Origin: Ww85 sp963745765
Lineage (GTDB): Bacteria > Desulfobacterota > Desulfobulbia > Desulfobulbales > Desulfocapsaceae
NCBI GenBank assembly: GCA_963745765.1
Contig: CAVUYQ010000013.1
Span: 1 to 64,000 of the forward strand
Length of the DNA: 64,000 nt
Reading direction: 5' to 3'
Under the pieces are notes generated by a model that saw only the letters and a list, made by a program, of their open reading frames with translations, was not told where the DNA came from and ran no database searches. Positions 47,309 through 56,812 of the stretch are shown one piece after another. A program made the position numbers and the translations under genes. Numbering within the stretch: position 1 is the stretch's first letter; each line of letters starts with the position of its first letter.

Positions 47309-49774
47309 ATGTCTGAAAAGCCGACAGTTATAACACCAGAAGGAGATATTGAACTCGAACAGGATACCGAACACCAGGGAGAGGAAACTTCACTGGTGGT
47401 AGCAAGAGATCTGCTGCCTGAAACCCTTCTGATCGTCCCGCTGTTCGACCGACCGATGTTCCCTAAAATGGTGGGACCGATAATGGTGGAAGACCAGGGT
47501 ATTCAGCAAATGATTCTTGATGCCCAGGAAAAAGGCGCCCCTATCTATCTTGGCCTGCTGCTGGTCAAACCTGTTGATATCGGTATGGCACACGCACCCC
47601 GGTCAATGGAAGATTTTTTTGAAGTCGGTGTCGCTGCCAAGGTTGTACAGATCTCACCGCCAACAGGTGGACAGCCCCTGCCTTTGCTGGCCCAGGCCCA
47701 GGAGCGCTTTAAGGTCAAGGAGATGATCCGGCAGCAGGCAGTCTTCAAGGCACGGGTTGAATATCTCTATGAGAAGAGGCGGGAGTCCAGTGATGAGCTT
47801 AAGGCCTATTCTGTGGCCATTATCGATTGCATTAAGGAACTTGTCACCTTGAACCCGCTTTTCAAGGAAGGGCTTGGCTTGCTGCTTGAACGGATAAATG
47901 TCAGCGACCCCAGCGCGCTTGCCGACTTTGCCGCCTCCATGACGACATCGTCAGGATCGGAACTCCAGGCCATTCTCGATACCACCTCGGTACAAAAACG
48001 CCTCGAACAGGTTTTCATTCTGTTAAAGAAAGAGATAGAAATATCGAAAATCAAGGCGGATATTTCCAAGCGAATTGAGGAGAGGCTGTCCAAACAGCAG
48101 CGTGAATTTTTCCTGAAACAGCAGCTGCAGGAAATCAAGAAGGAATTAGGCATCACCAAGGACGGTACGGAAAGTGAAGTCGAGAAATTTGAAAGCCGGC
48201 TGAAAAAGCTGAAGCCGCCGGCAGAAGCCGCAGAACGCATTAAGGAAGAACTCGACAAACTCAAACTCCTCGAGCCTTCTTCGGCCGAGTTCAATGTAAC
48301 CAGAGCCTATCTCGACTGGCTCACCATTCTGCCATGGGGTGTGTATTCCGAAGATAATTACGATATCACCAAGGCCGAGAAGATGCTTAATGAAGATCAT
48401 TACGGTCTTGATGAGGTCAAAGAGCGTATTCTGGAACTCATCTCTGTCGGCATTGTCAAGGGTGACCTCGCCGGCTCAATTATTCTTCTGATAGGGCCTC
48501 CCGGTGTGGGGAAAACGTCGGTTGGTCAATCGATAGCCCGAAGCGTCGGGCGCGAGTTTTATCGTTTTTCTCTCGGCGGTATGCGGGATGAGGCGGAAAT
48601 CAAGGGACACCGGCGCACCTATATCGGTGCGTTGCCCGGTAAATTTTTGCAGGCCATTAAAACCTGTAAGACAGCTAACCCACTGATAATGCTGGATGAG
48701 GTAGATAAAATCGGGGCAAGTTTTCGAGGAGACCCCGCCTCAGCGTTGCTTGAGGTCCTTGATCCCGAGCAAAACCGGGATTTTCTGGATCATTATCTTG
48801 ATGTTCGTTTTGACCTCTCAAAGGTTCTCTTTATCTGCACCGCCAACCAGATGGAAACCATTCCTGCACCGCTGATCGACCGCATGGAGGTTATACGTCT
48901 GCCGGGTTATATCCAGGCTGAAAAGGTTGAGATAGCCAAACGGCACCTGATTCCCAAGCAACTGAAAATACACGGACTGACAAAAAGCCAGGTAAGCATT
49001 TCAACGCCGGTTATCGGCGCTATGGTTGACGGCTATGCCCGGGAAGCGGGGGTCAGGAACCTGGAGAACAGGATCAAGAAAATCCTGAGAAAGGTTGCCA
49101 GAGAACTTGTCAGTGATCCGAACAGGAAAGTGAAGATCAAACTATCAGACCTACCCGAACTGCTCGGTAAAAAGGTATTTTCCGATGAGAAAATTTTCCG
49201 TAAACCCCGTGTCGGAGTGGTGACGGGACTGGCTTATACCAGCATGGGAGGTACGACACTCTATATTGAAGCAGCTGCTGTGGCAACCGGGACGGCAGGT
49301 TTTAAACAGACCGGGCAGCTTGGCCAGGTCATGGTTGAATCATCTGAAATTGCCTATAGTTACGTAAGGTCCCTGTGCCGGGGCAATGGGAAATTGCTCG
49401 AATTTTTCATGAAAAATTTTATCCACCTGCATGTACCGGCCGGTGCTACACCCAAGGATGGTCCCTCCGCCGGTATAACCATGGCCTGCGCCCTTTATTC
49501 CCTTTCGATCGGGCAGCCCATTGTGCCGAATACAGCAATGACGGGTGAATTAACGCTTAGTGGCATGGTTATGCCCATTGGCGGGGTAAAAGAAAAAATA
49601 ATTGCCGCCACCCGGGCAAAGCTCAAACAGGTTATCCTGCCGGAAGACAACAGGGAGGATTTTGAATTGTTACCGGAGCATATCAGGGAGGGGATCAATC
49701 CGTTTTTTGTGAAAACCTTTAAGGATGTACTGAAGATCTGTTTTCCAGCCGCCGGCGTGAAATATCCGGGTTGA
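47309..49774 (+). CDS. lon: ATP-dependent protease Lon
   Basis: The 821-residue protein has the three Lon parts. The N-terminal substrate domain (LIVPLFDRPMFPKMVGPI) is followed by an AAA+ module with Walker A GPPGVGKTS at about residue 396 and IMLDEVDKIG. The protease domain has the catalytic Ser720 in PKDGPSAGITM and the Lys near 763 in GGVKEKIIAA. AGGAGG lies 12 bases before the ATG. The N-terminal 30 residues are acidic and variable, as in some delta-group Lon proteins. It degrades misfolded and regulatory proteins. Confidence 0.97.
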   Translation: MSEKPTVITPEGDIELEQDTEHQGEETSLVVARDLLPETLLIVPLFDRPMFPKMVGPIMVEDQGIQQMILDAQEKGAPIYLGLLLVKPVDIGMAHAPRSMEDFFEVGVAAKVVQISPPTGGQPLPLLAQAQERFKVKEMIRQQAVFKARVEYLYEKRRESSDELKAYSVAIIDCIKELVTLNPLFKEGLGLLLERINVSDPSALADFAASMTTSSGSELQAILDTTSVQKRLEQVFILLKKEIEISKIKADISKRIEERLSKQQREFFLKQQLQEIKKELGITKDGTESEVEKFESRLKKLKPPAEAAERIKEELDKLKLLEPSSAEFNVTRAYLDWLTILPWGVYSEDNYDITKAEKMLNEDHYGLDEVKERILELISVGIVKGDLAGSIILLIGPPGVGKTSVGQSIARSVGREFYRFSLGGMRDEAEIKGHRRTYIGALPGKFLQAIKTCKTANPLIMLDEVDKIGASFRGDPASALLEVLDPEQNRDFLDHYLDVRFDLSKVLFICTANQMETIPAPLIDRMEVIRLPGYIQAEKVEIAKRHLIPKQLKIHGLTKSQVSISTPVIGAMVDGYAREAGVRNLENRIKKILRKVARELVSDPNRKVKIKLSDLPELLGKKVFSDEKIFRKPRVGVVTGLAYTSMGGTTLYIEAAAVATGTAGFKQTGQLGQVMVESSEIAYSYVRSLCRGNGKLLEFFMKNFIHLHVPAGATPKDGPSAGITMACALYSLSIGQPIVPNTAMTGELTLSGMVMPIGGVKEKIIAATRAKLKQVILPEDNREDFELLPEHIREGINPFFVKTFKDVLKICFPAAGVKYPG

Positions 49775-49813
49775 TCCTGGATGTCAGCACATCGGGAGGG
49801 AGGATAAAACGAT

Positions 49814-49868
49814 ACCAGCATTAACCGGCTTGTTGATCTGAGATATGATCGTCCCGGCTAATGCTGGT
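49814..49868. terminator. Hairpin between convergent lon and degP-like gene
   Basis: ACCAGCATTA and TAATGCTGGT are perfect complements, extended by CCGG/CCGG with one mismatch, around a loop of about 25 bases. It lies between two convergent genes and may serve as a shared terminator, although no long T run follows. Confidence 0.4.
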
Positions 49869-49916
49869 TGCATCTTCCCATTATAATATCCTGGAACCGT
49901 TTCAGTACAATGAGCG

Positions 49917-51380
49917 TTATTCCGCTTTCAAGACCAAGACCACATATTGACTTAAACTGCCGGAGCGAACCTTGAGCAGGATGCGATTCTTGTTTTCAGA
50001 TTCCTGGATGAGCTGGTTCATTTCTTTCAAGCTGGTGACTTTCTCCTTGTTCACTTCTTCGATGAGCTGACCCGGTTTGAGACCTGAATTATCTGCCGGG
50101 CTTTGCGGCTCTACCTCACTGATAACAACGCCCTGGCGATCCTGGTAGCCCAGCTGTTCGGCAAGGTCCGGTGTGAGTTCCTGGAGAGTGAGGCCGTAAT
50201 CTTTAAGTGAGCCATTGGTCTTCGGAACTTGTTGTTGGGCAATACTGCCGAAATCAGAAGGTTGTTCACCGATGGTAACCGCTATATCAACAGGCTTTCC
50301 ATTTCTGATGACATTCATGCTTATCTGGGTGCCGGGGATTATCATGGCAACCCGGTTTCTGAGGTCAGTGACGTCCTTGAGTGGAATATTCGCCAGTTTC
50401 AGGAGTACATCGCCTTGCTGGAGACCCGCTTTCTCTGCAGGAGACCCCGATTGAACGTCGCTTATCAGGATGCCTTCAACTTTTGGCAGACCAAAAGATT
50501 CGGCCAGGTTTTCATCTATGTCCTGAATGGCTACACCGAGCCAGCCTCTCGTCACTTTGCCGTGCTTTTGCAGCTGGTCCTCAATGGACTTCGCCATGTT
50601 GATCGGAATGGCAAAGCCGATACCCATATATCCGCCGGTCCTGCTGTAGAGGGCGGAATTAATGCCGATCACTTCACCATGGATATTGAGTAGCGGCCCA
50701 CCTGAATTACCAGGGTTAATGGCCGCATCGGTTTGAATAAAGTCTTCATATTCATTGATTCCCATGCGGGTGCGCCCTTTTGCGCTGACAACGCCGACGG
50801 TGACTGTCTGACTCAGACCGAACGGATTGCCGATGGCGATAACCCATTCCCCCACCTCAAGTTTATCGGAATCTCCAAGGGGAATGGTCGGCAGATCCTT
50901 GTTTACATCGATTTTGATCAACGCAATATCCGATTGCGGGTCGGTGCCGACTAATTTTCCTTCGACCTCGGAATTATCAGATAAGATAACGGTAATTTTA
51001 TCTGCCTTTTCGACCACATGGTTGTTGGTTATGATGAGTCCGTCCTTGCTGATAATGACACCGGAACCTGCACCCTGTTGTTGTCTTTTGCGCGGCTGCG
51101 GCTGTTGTTGACGGTATTGCGGGCCGAAGAAACGTTCAAAAAATGGATTATTGAAAAATTGATCCATCTCCTGGCCGGTTTCTACGGTACTGCTGACTTG
51201 AATATGTACGACAGCCGGTTTAGCGTCTTTTACAACACTGGCAAACGCTTTGGCTGATTTATCCAGGATTTCGATATCCTGCGGTGATGCCGCTCGTGAC
51301 AGGGCTACCGTCAGCACCAGAAGAAACATAATGGCGGCAAATGGCGTTATGCTGCAGCGAAGGGCCTGTGACTTGTTCAT
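49917..51380 (-). CDS. degP: Periplasmic serine protease, DegP/HtrA family
   Basis: From the ATG at 51380 (MNKSQALRCSITPFAAIMFL), with GGAG seven bases upstream, it has 487 residues; an ATG four codons earlier is possible. The signal peptide ends near SRAASP. The catalytic triad is visible: His in IITNNHVVEKAD, Asp in DPQSDIALIKID, Ser in NPGNSGGPLLNI. Two PDZ domains follow (GILISDVQSGSPAEKAGLQQ; GVVISEVEPQSPADNSGLKP). A Gln/Pro/Arg-rich loop (QQQPQPRKRQQQG) near residue 95 fits the LA loop. It handles misfolded envelope proteins. Confidence 0.95.
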   Translation of the reverse strand: MNKSQALRCSITPFAAIMFLLVLTVALSRAASPQDIEILDKSAKAFASVVKDAKPAVVHIQVSSTVETGQEMDQFFNNPFFERFFGPQYRQQQPQPRKRQQQGAGSGVIISKDGLIITNNHVVEKADKITVILSDNSEVEGKLVGTDPQSDIALIKIDVNKDLPTIPLGDSDKLEVGEWVIAIGNPFGLSQTVTVGVVSAKGRTRMGINEYEDFIQTDAAINPGNSGGPLLNIHGEVIGINSALYSRTGGYMGIGFAIPINMAKSIEDQLQKHGKVTRGWLGVAIQDIDENLAESFGLPKVEGILISDVQSGSPAEKAGLQQGDVLLKLANIPLKDVTDLRNRVAMIIPGTQISMNVIRNGKPVDIAVTIGEQPSDFGSIAQQQVPKTNGSLKDYGLTLQELTPDLAEQLGYQDRQGVVISEVEPQSPADNSGLKPGQLIEEVNKEKVTSLKEMNQLIQESENKNRILLKVRSGSLSQYVVLVLKAE

Positions 51381-51589
51381 TTCAATCTCCATGCGGTGAA
51401 ATGGATGGTTTTCTCGAAAACCACATTCACGATTTAATGAATAAAAGAGAACGCTGACTATCCTGTAACAGTAAACGGAAGGAGGATGCGGTCAAGAAAA
51501 ATTATGCAAATGTAATCTTATGATAGTGGCTCGGATGCAGGTAATGGCCAGGACCCCGACAGGGAATCCCGGCCATTTGGGCAGGGAAT

Positions 51590-52939
51590 TCAGCTTCTGA
51601 TCATCTCAGCAATCTGAAAAGCAGCTTCAAGACTTTGTTCGGCATTGAGGCGTGGGTCGCAGGATGTCTGGTAATTGAGATTCAAATCGTCATCGAGGAT
51701 ATCCCGGGCGCCGCCGATGCACTCGGTAACATTTTCACCGGTCAGCTCGAAATGAACGCCGCCCGGAACTGTACCTTCGGCCCAGTGCGTTTCGAAAAAA
51801 CTGGTCAATTCGGACAAAATATCATTGAATTTCCTGGTCTTGTGACCACTTCCGGCGGTAAAGGTATTGGCATGCATCGGATCACAACTCCAGACAATAT
51901 TACGGCCCTCTCTCTTCATCTCACGCAGCAGCGGCGGCAGTACTTTTTCTATCGCATCCTTGCCTAACCGGGTAATGAACGTCAAACGCCCCGGTTCGTT
52001 CTCCGGGTTGAGGACATCCACAAGCCGCTTGATTTCGTCCATGTCATATTTCGGCCCGACCTTAACACCAATCGGGTTCAGCACACCGCTGAGAAAGTGG
52101 ACATGGGCACCGTCCACCTGCCTGGTGCGCTCACCGATCCAGGGCATATGGGCTGAACAGTCATACCAGCCGCCGGTTGTTGAGTCTATGCGGGTAAGGG
52201 CTTCTTCATATTCAAGCAGCAGTGCCTCATGTGAGGTGTAGAGTTGTGCCTGGGTTATCTGGGGAGCGTCCACCGGAATGCCGATGGTCTCCATAAACCG
52301 GATGGCCTGATCGACCTGTTTGGCCAGGCGCTCATAAGAACGTCCCATCGGTGATTGAGAGACAAATTCCTGGTTCCATGCCTGAACCCGGTGCAATGCG
52401 GCAAAACCGCCCCGTGTGAAGGCGCGAAGCAGGTTCAGGGTTGAGGCTGCCATGTTGTAGCCCTTGAGCATTCGCTTCGGGTTCGGCATGCGGGATTCCA
52501 GGGTCGGGTCCGCTTTATTGACCATATCTCCACGATAGGAGGGGAGCACCAGGTCGCCAACCTGCTCTGTATCGGAGGAACGGGGTTTGGCAAACTGCCC
52601 GGCGATACGACCCACTTTTATAACCGGTACCCCGCCGGCATAGGTCAGGGTTATGGCCATCTGCAGGAGCACCCGGAGAGACTCGCGGATTTTCGGGGCG
52701 GTGACCTGGGAAAAATTCTCCGAACAGTCTCCCCCCTGGAGAAGAAAGGCCTCTCCTGTTACCGCTTTGGCGAGAAGGGCCTTGAGTGATCTGATTTCAC
52801 CGGCGAAAACAAGGGGCGGCAGATGGTTTAATTCGGTCAGGACTTTCTGTACAGCGGCCTCATCAGGCCAGGTCGGCTGCTGGTGGGCCGGGTATTGTCT
52901 CCAGCTTGTCTTGGTCCAGCTACGGTCTGTCATGGGCAT
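51590..52939 (-). CDS. Class II 3-deoxy-7-phosphoheptulonate (DAHP) synthase
   Basis: The 449-residue protein is of the plant/mycobacterial (AroF-II/AroG) type. Landmarks are WRQYPAHQQPTWPD, LQGGDCSENF, KVGRIAGQFAKPRSSD, MPWIGERTRQVDGAHVHFLS, then VLNPIGVKVGP, and GGVHFELTGENVTECIGG. It joins PEP and erythrose 4-phosphate in the first step of aromatic amino acid synthesis. AAGGAG lies five bases before the ATG at 52939. It stands alone, not with other aro genes. Confidence 0.95.
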   Translation of the reverse strand: MPMTDRSWTKTSWRQYPAHQQPTWPDEAAVQKVLTELNHLPPLVFAGEIRSLKALLAKAVTGEAFLLQGGDCSENFSQVTAPKIRESLRVLLQMAITLTYAGGVPVIKVGRIAGQFAKPRSSDTEQVGDLVLPSYRGDMVNKADPTLESRMPNPKRMLKGYNMAASTLNLLRAFTRGGFAALHRVQAWNQEFVSQSPMGRSYERLAKQVDQAIRFMETIGIPVDAPQITQAQLYTSHEALLLEYEEALTRIDSTTGGWYDCSAHMPWIGERTRQVDGAHVHFLSGVLNPIGVKVGPKYDMDEIKRLVDVLNPENEPGRLTFITRLGKDAIEKVLPPLLREMKREGRNIVWSCDPMHANTFTAGSGHKTRKFNDILSELTSFFETHWAEGTVPGGVHFELTGENVTECIGGARDILDDDLNLNYQTSCDPRLNAEQSLEAAFQIAEMIRS

Positions 52940-52978
52940 GACTACTCCTTGGTTGTTTCAGTTATTGAGTGCTTTCTC

Positions 52979-53119
52979 GTGTCTGTCCATAAATGAGATT
53001 TTTTGTTCTAAATCGGGGCGCTCGATAAATTTAACCACAGGCATATAGTCGATATTCCGCGGATTAAATTTTGAGAGCAACGAAGAGTTAGGGAGAAATG
53101 GCCATTTATGAACAGACAC
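52979..53119. repeat. MITE-like inverted-repeat element, subtype 2 (copy 1)
   Basis: The 141-bp element has the ends GTGTCTGTCCATAAATG and CATTTATGAACAGACAC (one mismatch). Flanks are TTTCTC on the left and TTTCTA on the right, a 6-bp target duplication with one change. It is nearly identical to 58558-58699. It lies just before the DAHP synthase start. The bases to 53178 show nothing else. Confidence 0.8.
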
Positions 53120-53178
53120 TTTCTAACATTTTCCTGCTTTCTGTAAAGAAAATAGTGGCGAAGCCCCGTATCCGCGGG

Positions 53179-53727
53179 TCAAATACCTATGCAGCATCGT
53201 TCGAGATCAAAGGCGTTAAGGATACGCTTCTCCCTTGCTTTTTTATCAGCATCCTGCGGTGGCAGAAACCGCAACGACGGCAGCATGAGCTGCAGTTTTT
53301 CCCGTGATGGGATTGCCGTCTCGGATTCGTCAAGTACTTTTCCTGTTGCCGTGTCCAGCAGGAGACTGCTGCTGCCGTTGGTGACCACGGCCAACGGTAT
53401 AATATACTCATTGTTCAGCACCCGTGCTGCGGCTAAGGCCGAACGCTCCCGGCTGACAAGCGAACCCGGGCCGTATCGTAAGATCATTACCTGCCGGCCG
53501 TCAAGTGATATGGTAAGATCGATGACGGATCTTACAAAGTTACGGGTGAAAAGTGTTTCAATAAAGAGGCGGGGGATAAGCTCTTCTCTTCGGTAACCCA
53601 GTTTCTCTATCATCAAAACACTGATCTGCTGGCGAATGCGCTCATCATCCGTATCGGTCAGTTCCTCACCGGTGAGATAATCAACCAGTGTGCCGTACAC
53701 CAGATGATGAGAAGGAATCTGTGACAT
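53179..53727 (-). CDS. Type I restriction enzyme HsdR N-terminal-like domain protein
   Basis: The 182-residue protein resembles stand-alone HSDR_N_2 proteins: HHLVYGTLVDYLTGEELTDT, DDERIRQQISVLMIEKLGYR, then VDLTISLDGRQVMILRYGPG and AARVLNNEYIIPLAVVTNG. These carry a PD-(D/E)xK-like fold; the D of VIDLTIS may be part of it, but the complete catalytic set is not obvious. No HsdM, HsdS or helicase is nearby, so it is not a restriction system here. Function unknown. Confidence 0.75.
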   Translation of the reverse strand: MSQIPSHHLVYGTLVDYLTGEELTDTDDERIRQQISVLMIEKLGYRREELIPRLFIETLFTRNFVRSVIDLTISLDGRQVMILRYGPGSLVSRERSALAAARVLNNEYIIPLAVVTNGSSSLLLDTATGKVLDESETAIPSREKLQLMLPSLRFLPPQDADKKAREKRILNAFDLERCCIGI

Positions 53728-53835
53728 AGTAACTTCCCCTACACCAGTTCAAGCCGATAAGAAAAAGGATGATTAGTATAAAAAAAGTAACAGAGAGCAG
53801 GTAAAAAATAAGTAAAAATATAATCATAACAGAAA

Positions 53836-53882
53836 ATACTTCTGCGGAAGTATCAGATTTTTGAGGTCAGATGATCATCTGA
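53836..53882. terminator. Hairpin and 16-bp palindrome between two - strand genes
   Basis: ATACTTC-tgcg-GAAGTAT, with T-rich sequence on both sides, could end the letA/letB transcript. Just beside it, TCAGATGATCATCTGA (53867-53882) is a perfect 16-bp palindrome and could be an operator. Confidence 0.4.
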
Positions 53883-54088
53883 TCCGGGGGATGTTGTGGA
53901 ATCTTTGTTTTCGGGGTTATTCCATACGTTGTGATCAGCACTGCCGGCGCCGTGACCATGCGCTCGATCGGTGTTCTTGTGCTGGGTGCAATGGTATCGG
54001 TAACCTTTATCCCTACCATGTCACCATGCTGGTTCCGGTTGTATATGTCCTGCTTGAGACGATGCCGGAGCAGGTGGTTGAAGTGTAG
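53880..54088 (+). pseudogene. Remnant of an RND-family efflux transporter C-terminus
   Basis: One frame reads IFVFGVIPYVVISTAGAVTM, then RSIGVLVLGAMVSVTFIPT, which matches the last membrane segments of RND pumps (the FGVLPLV...MR-x-LG...V-x-GGM region). After an indel near 54030 the tail continues as TMLVPVVYVLLETMPEQVVE, with a stop at 54088. No upstream body exists. It is a leftover of a lost pump gene on the + strand, beside the letB gene. Confidence 0.55.
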
Positions 54089-54105
54089 AATCGTGAAATA
54101 TCCGG

Positions 54106-56811
54106 CTAGTGATGCATGTCAGCATGTTCTTCTGCAATGGAGAAAATTACCGGACTCCAGTCAAGCCAGGCAGGCTCCGCTTTATCGTAGAGCTTGAAGT
54201 AAAAACCCTCTGCAACGGCCGGCCCCATTTCTTCATTGTCCGGTGTCGCAAGGGCGATACCGCCGGAAAGCAGCGATGCGACAGATTCTGTTTGTACTGT
54301 AATGCCTGAAAAAACACCTCCCTTGACGGTCACTCCGGAGGCATTCCAGAAACGGGTGTTCTCCCTGATGATGGCGGTGTACCGCTCATGGATATTTACA
54401 TAGACGAGCACACTTCTGAAGTCAGCGGCAAGATCAAAACCGATAACCTCGCCGACCTTTACCTGGCGATAATAGACGGGTGAATTTACATCAATAGAGC
54501 CAAGATGCGAGGCCTCGAGAGTGATTTTAAGACCTTCTTTAAGGGGAGTAAGCGGGTTGGGTGAGGATTCATTGCCGACAAAATCGTGAGTTATCTTACC
54601 ACTTCCTGGCTGGATCTGTATTGATGGGCCGAAAATGAGGTTGTCAATATTTTTGATCCGGTCAAAACTGATTGAAGGTGTCGTGAGCCATAGTTTCGTC
54701 TGTTCCCTGAAAAACGTTTCATATTGTTTCTTGATACTGAGCGTTGCCACAATCGATTTCATATCGCCGGCAAAATCGATGCTAGTCACTTCGCCTAACA
54801 GGATTCCGCGATACAATACCTGGGCTCCATTTTTCAGCTGATCAGTCTCTTCGAAGCGCACCACGATGGTGGCGTTATCTGATCCTTGGGCGGCCGTGAG
54901 GGATGTGAACAACCTGAATCGATCAGTTTGCTTGACCGGATTGCCCCCCGGCGGAGTAAAAAAGGAGATTCCACCGATCAAGATAGCTTGCAGCGACTCT
55001 GTCTTTATGGAAAGACCGGAAGAGTCTGCATTCACCTGCACGCCGCTTGCCCCGTAGAATTTTGACGAGCTGGAGAGGAGATCCTCATACTGTTTTTTGA
55101 TAAAACAATGGATATACACTGCTTTTTCAGGTTTAGAATAACCGAACCCGATGATGTTTCCGACGGCAATCTTCTTGAAGAGAATCGGTGAGCCGATCCG
55201 GTAGGAGTCGAGGTCTTCCGCTATCAGTTTCAGGTAAAGGCCCTCAGGCTTAAGGTCGGGTACCATTTCAAGAGCGGTAGTCAAATCCGGATAGAGTTTG
55301 AATCGGCTCATCTCGGCTGCCGGAAGGTGTTTCTTATTTGCCTTGCCGGTCGGATTGAGAATACTGATTCCTCCCTTGAGGGTGCTTATCAGTGAGCCGG
55401 TATTGATTGAAAATCCCGATAAACTGGCATCAATGGATATTCCTCCGGACTCAACAAACACACTTTCAGAAGATATAATGTCTGTGTATTCGTCATAAAT
55501 AAAGACGGATGTCTCACTTATGGTTCGATCCCCGGAAAGATCTTTGCCAATCAGTTCACCTACTTTGTTTTTATGAAAATAGATCGGGGAGCCGACAATG
55601 GAAGCCGGCGATTCCTCTGAGACAAGGACAAAGGTTTTACCGGATCGCAACGGCGGTTGTATCGGTGGTTCGGGAAGTATATCAAATTGGTCTCGGAACG
55701 GTCCATCTCCAAGCTGAAAGGTAATGTAGGGTCCGCTGATCAGCGTATCGAGATTTCGGATACCGTCCATGGAGATATCTGCTTCTACCAGCCAGAACCG
55801 GGTGTTTTCCCGCAGGATAATGTCGGCCCTCGGGTCGAGCAGAATGTGGGCAGTTACGGTATGACGGGCATCGTTGTTGAAGGTGATTTTTTTCACGTAA
55901 CCGACCTCAAGCCCGCGGTACATAACCTTTGTTGAGTTCTCGCTGAGCTGGTCTCCTGAAGCGAGTTTCAACGTCATGGGAGTGCCATAGTTGGTTTCCT
56001 CAAAGTTCTCATAGAGGGTGAATATATGGCCGCTTTTAGCTAAAGGTGTATCCTTGAAGGCATCAGGAGTTCCGACGACAATGCCGCCGATCAAAAGAGC
56101 AGAGAGAGATTCTACTTTGAGCTTAAGATCCGGTAGTTTCCCGGACAAGGTAAGCCCGCTGGCATCATAAAATCTACTGCCGGTTTTTACGAGATGACGG
56201 TAAAGAGGCTGGATGAAACAATTTATCAGGATATTGTCATCATTTGCCAGTTGATAGGACTGCACCGAACCGATTTCAATATTTCTAAAATAGATACCCG
56301 AACCCTCCTGGATCGAACGAAGTGCTGATGATTTTAACTGTATGTGAAGGCCGGGAGTATCAGGAGGTATGGGTGGAGCTGACGGCAGCGCCATAAATTC
56401 CCGGGATTCGACCTTTGACTTACCTCTTTGCAGGCCGATGTAACTGCCCGACAGGATTGTTTCCAGGCCGGTGATTCTGCGCGCGGTGATCTCCGGTTTG
56501 ACAATCCAGAACTTGGAATCTTTCACCAGGTAGGGTTTGGTTGAAGGATCCATTCTAATAATGACTTTTACCTTTTGCTTTTCAATGTCCGGGGATATTT
56601 TCTTGACGATGCCAAAGGGTATGCCCATGGCCATGACCTGGGTTTTTTCAGGAGTGATACCCGTTGCATCATCGAAATAAACGACTATTTGGATGCCTGC
56701 CTCAATGAAACTCTTATAAAGAAGCCAGGCACACAATACGATGGCGAGAATTGGAAGTGTCCACAGGGGCGAGATGCCCTGTCGCTTTTTAAGAACCGTT
56801 TGGTTGTCCAT
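54106..56811 (-). CDS. letB: Seven-MCE-domain intermembrane lipid transport protein (LetB/YebT-like)
   Basis: From the ATG at 56811 (MDNQTVLKKRQGISPLWTLP), preceded by GAGGATAAC, it has 901 residues; the frame is open farther upstream. One N-terminal membrane helix is followed by seven MCE repeats, recognisable by G-x-P/V-x-Y/F-x-x-x-x-V/I-G near MGIPFGIVKKI, IYFRNIEIGSV, VMYRGLEVGYVKK, PIYFHKNKVGELI, PILFKKIAVGNII, VLYRGILLGEVTS and PVYYRQVKVGEVI. Seven repeats match LetB, not PqiB (three). LetB forms a tunnel across the periplasm for lipids. Its start overlaps the end of the letA-like gene. Confidence 0.88.
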   Translation of the reverse strand: MDNQTVLKKRQGISPLWTLPILAIVLCAWLLYKSFIEAGIQIVVYFDDATGITPEKTQVMAMGIPFGIVKKISPDIEKQKVKVIIRMDPSTKPYLVKDSKFWIVKPEITARRITGLETILSGSYIGLQRGKSKVESREFMALPSAPPIPPDTPGLHIQLKSSALRSIQEGSGIYFRNIEIGSVQSYQLANDDNILINCFIQPLYRHLVKTGSRFYDASGLTLSGKLPDLKLKVESLSALLIGGIVVGTPDAFKDTPLAKSGHIFTLYENFEETNYGTPMTLKLASGDQLSENSTKVMYRGLEVGYVKKITFNNDARHTVTAHILLDPRADIILRENTRFWLVEADISMDGIRNLDTLISGPYITFQLGDGPFRDQFDILPEPPIQPPLRSGKTFVLVSEESPASIVGSPIYFHKNKVGELIGKDLSGDRTISETSVFIYDEYTDIISSESVFVESGGISIDASLSGFSINTGSLISTLKGGISILNPTGKANKKHLPAAEMSRFKLYPDLTTALEMVPDLKPEGLYLKLIAEDLDSYRIGSPILFKKIAVGNIIGFGYSKPEKAVYIHCFIKKQYEDLLSSSSKFYGASGVQVNADSSGLSIKTESLQAILIGGISFFTPPGGNPVKQTDRFRLFTSLTAAQGSDNATIVVRFEETDQLKNGAQVLYRGILLGEVTSIDFAGDMKSIVATLSIKKQYETFFREQTKLWLTTPSISFDRIKNIDNLIFGPSIQIQPGSGKITHDFVGNESSPNPLTPLKEGLKITLEASHLGSIDVNSPVYYRQVKVGEVIGFDLAADFRSVLVYVNIHERYTAIIRENTRFWNASGVTVKGGVFSGITVQTESVASLLSGGIALATPDNEEMGPAVAEGFYFKLYDKAEPAWLDWSPVIFSIAEEHADMHH

Positions 56812-56812
56812 G

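Noticed and set aside
53179..53727. Restriction-modification system suggested by the HsdR N-terminal-like protein
   Set aside because: No helicase, methyltransferase or specificity subunit is nearby. Stand-alone proteins of this type are common housekeeping neighbours.
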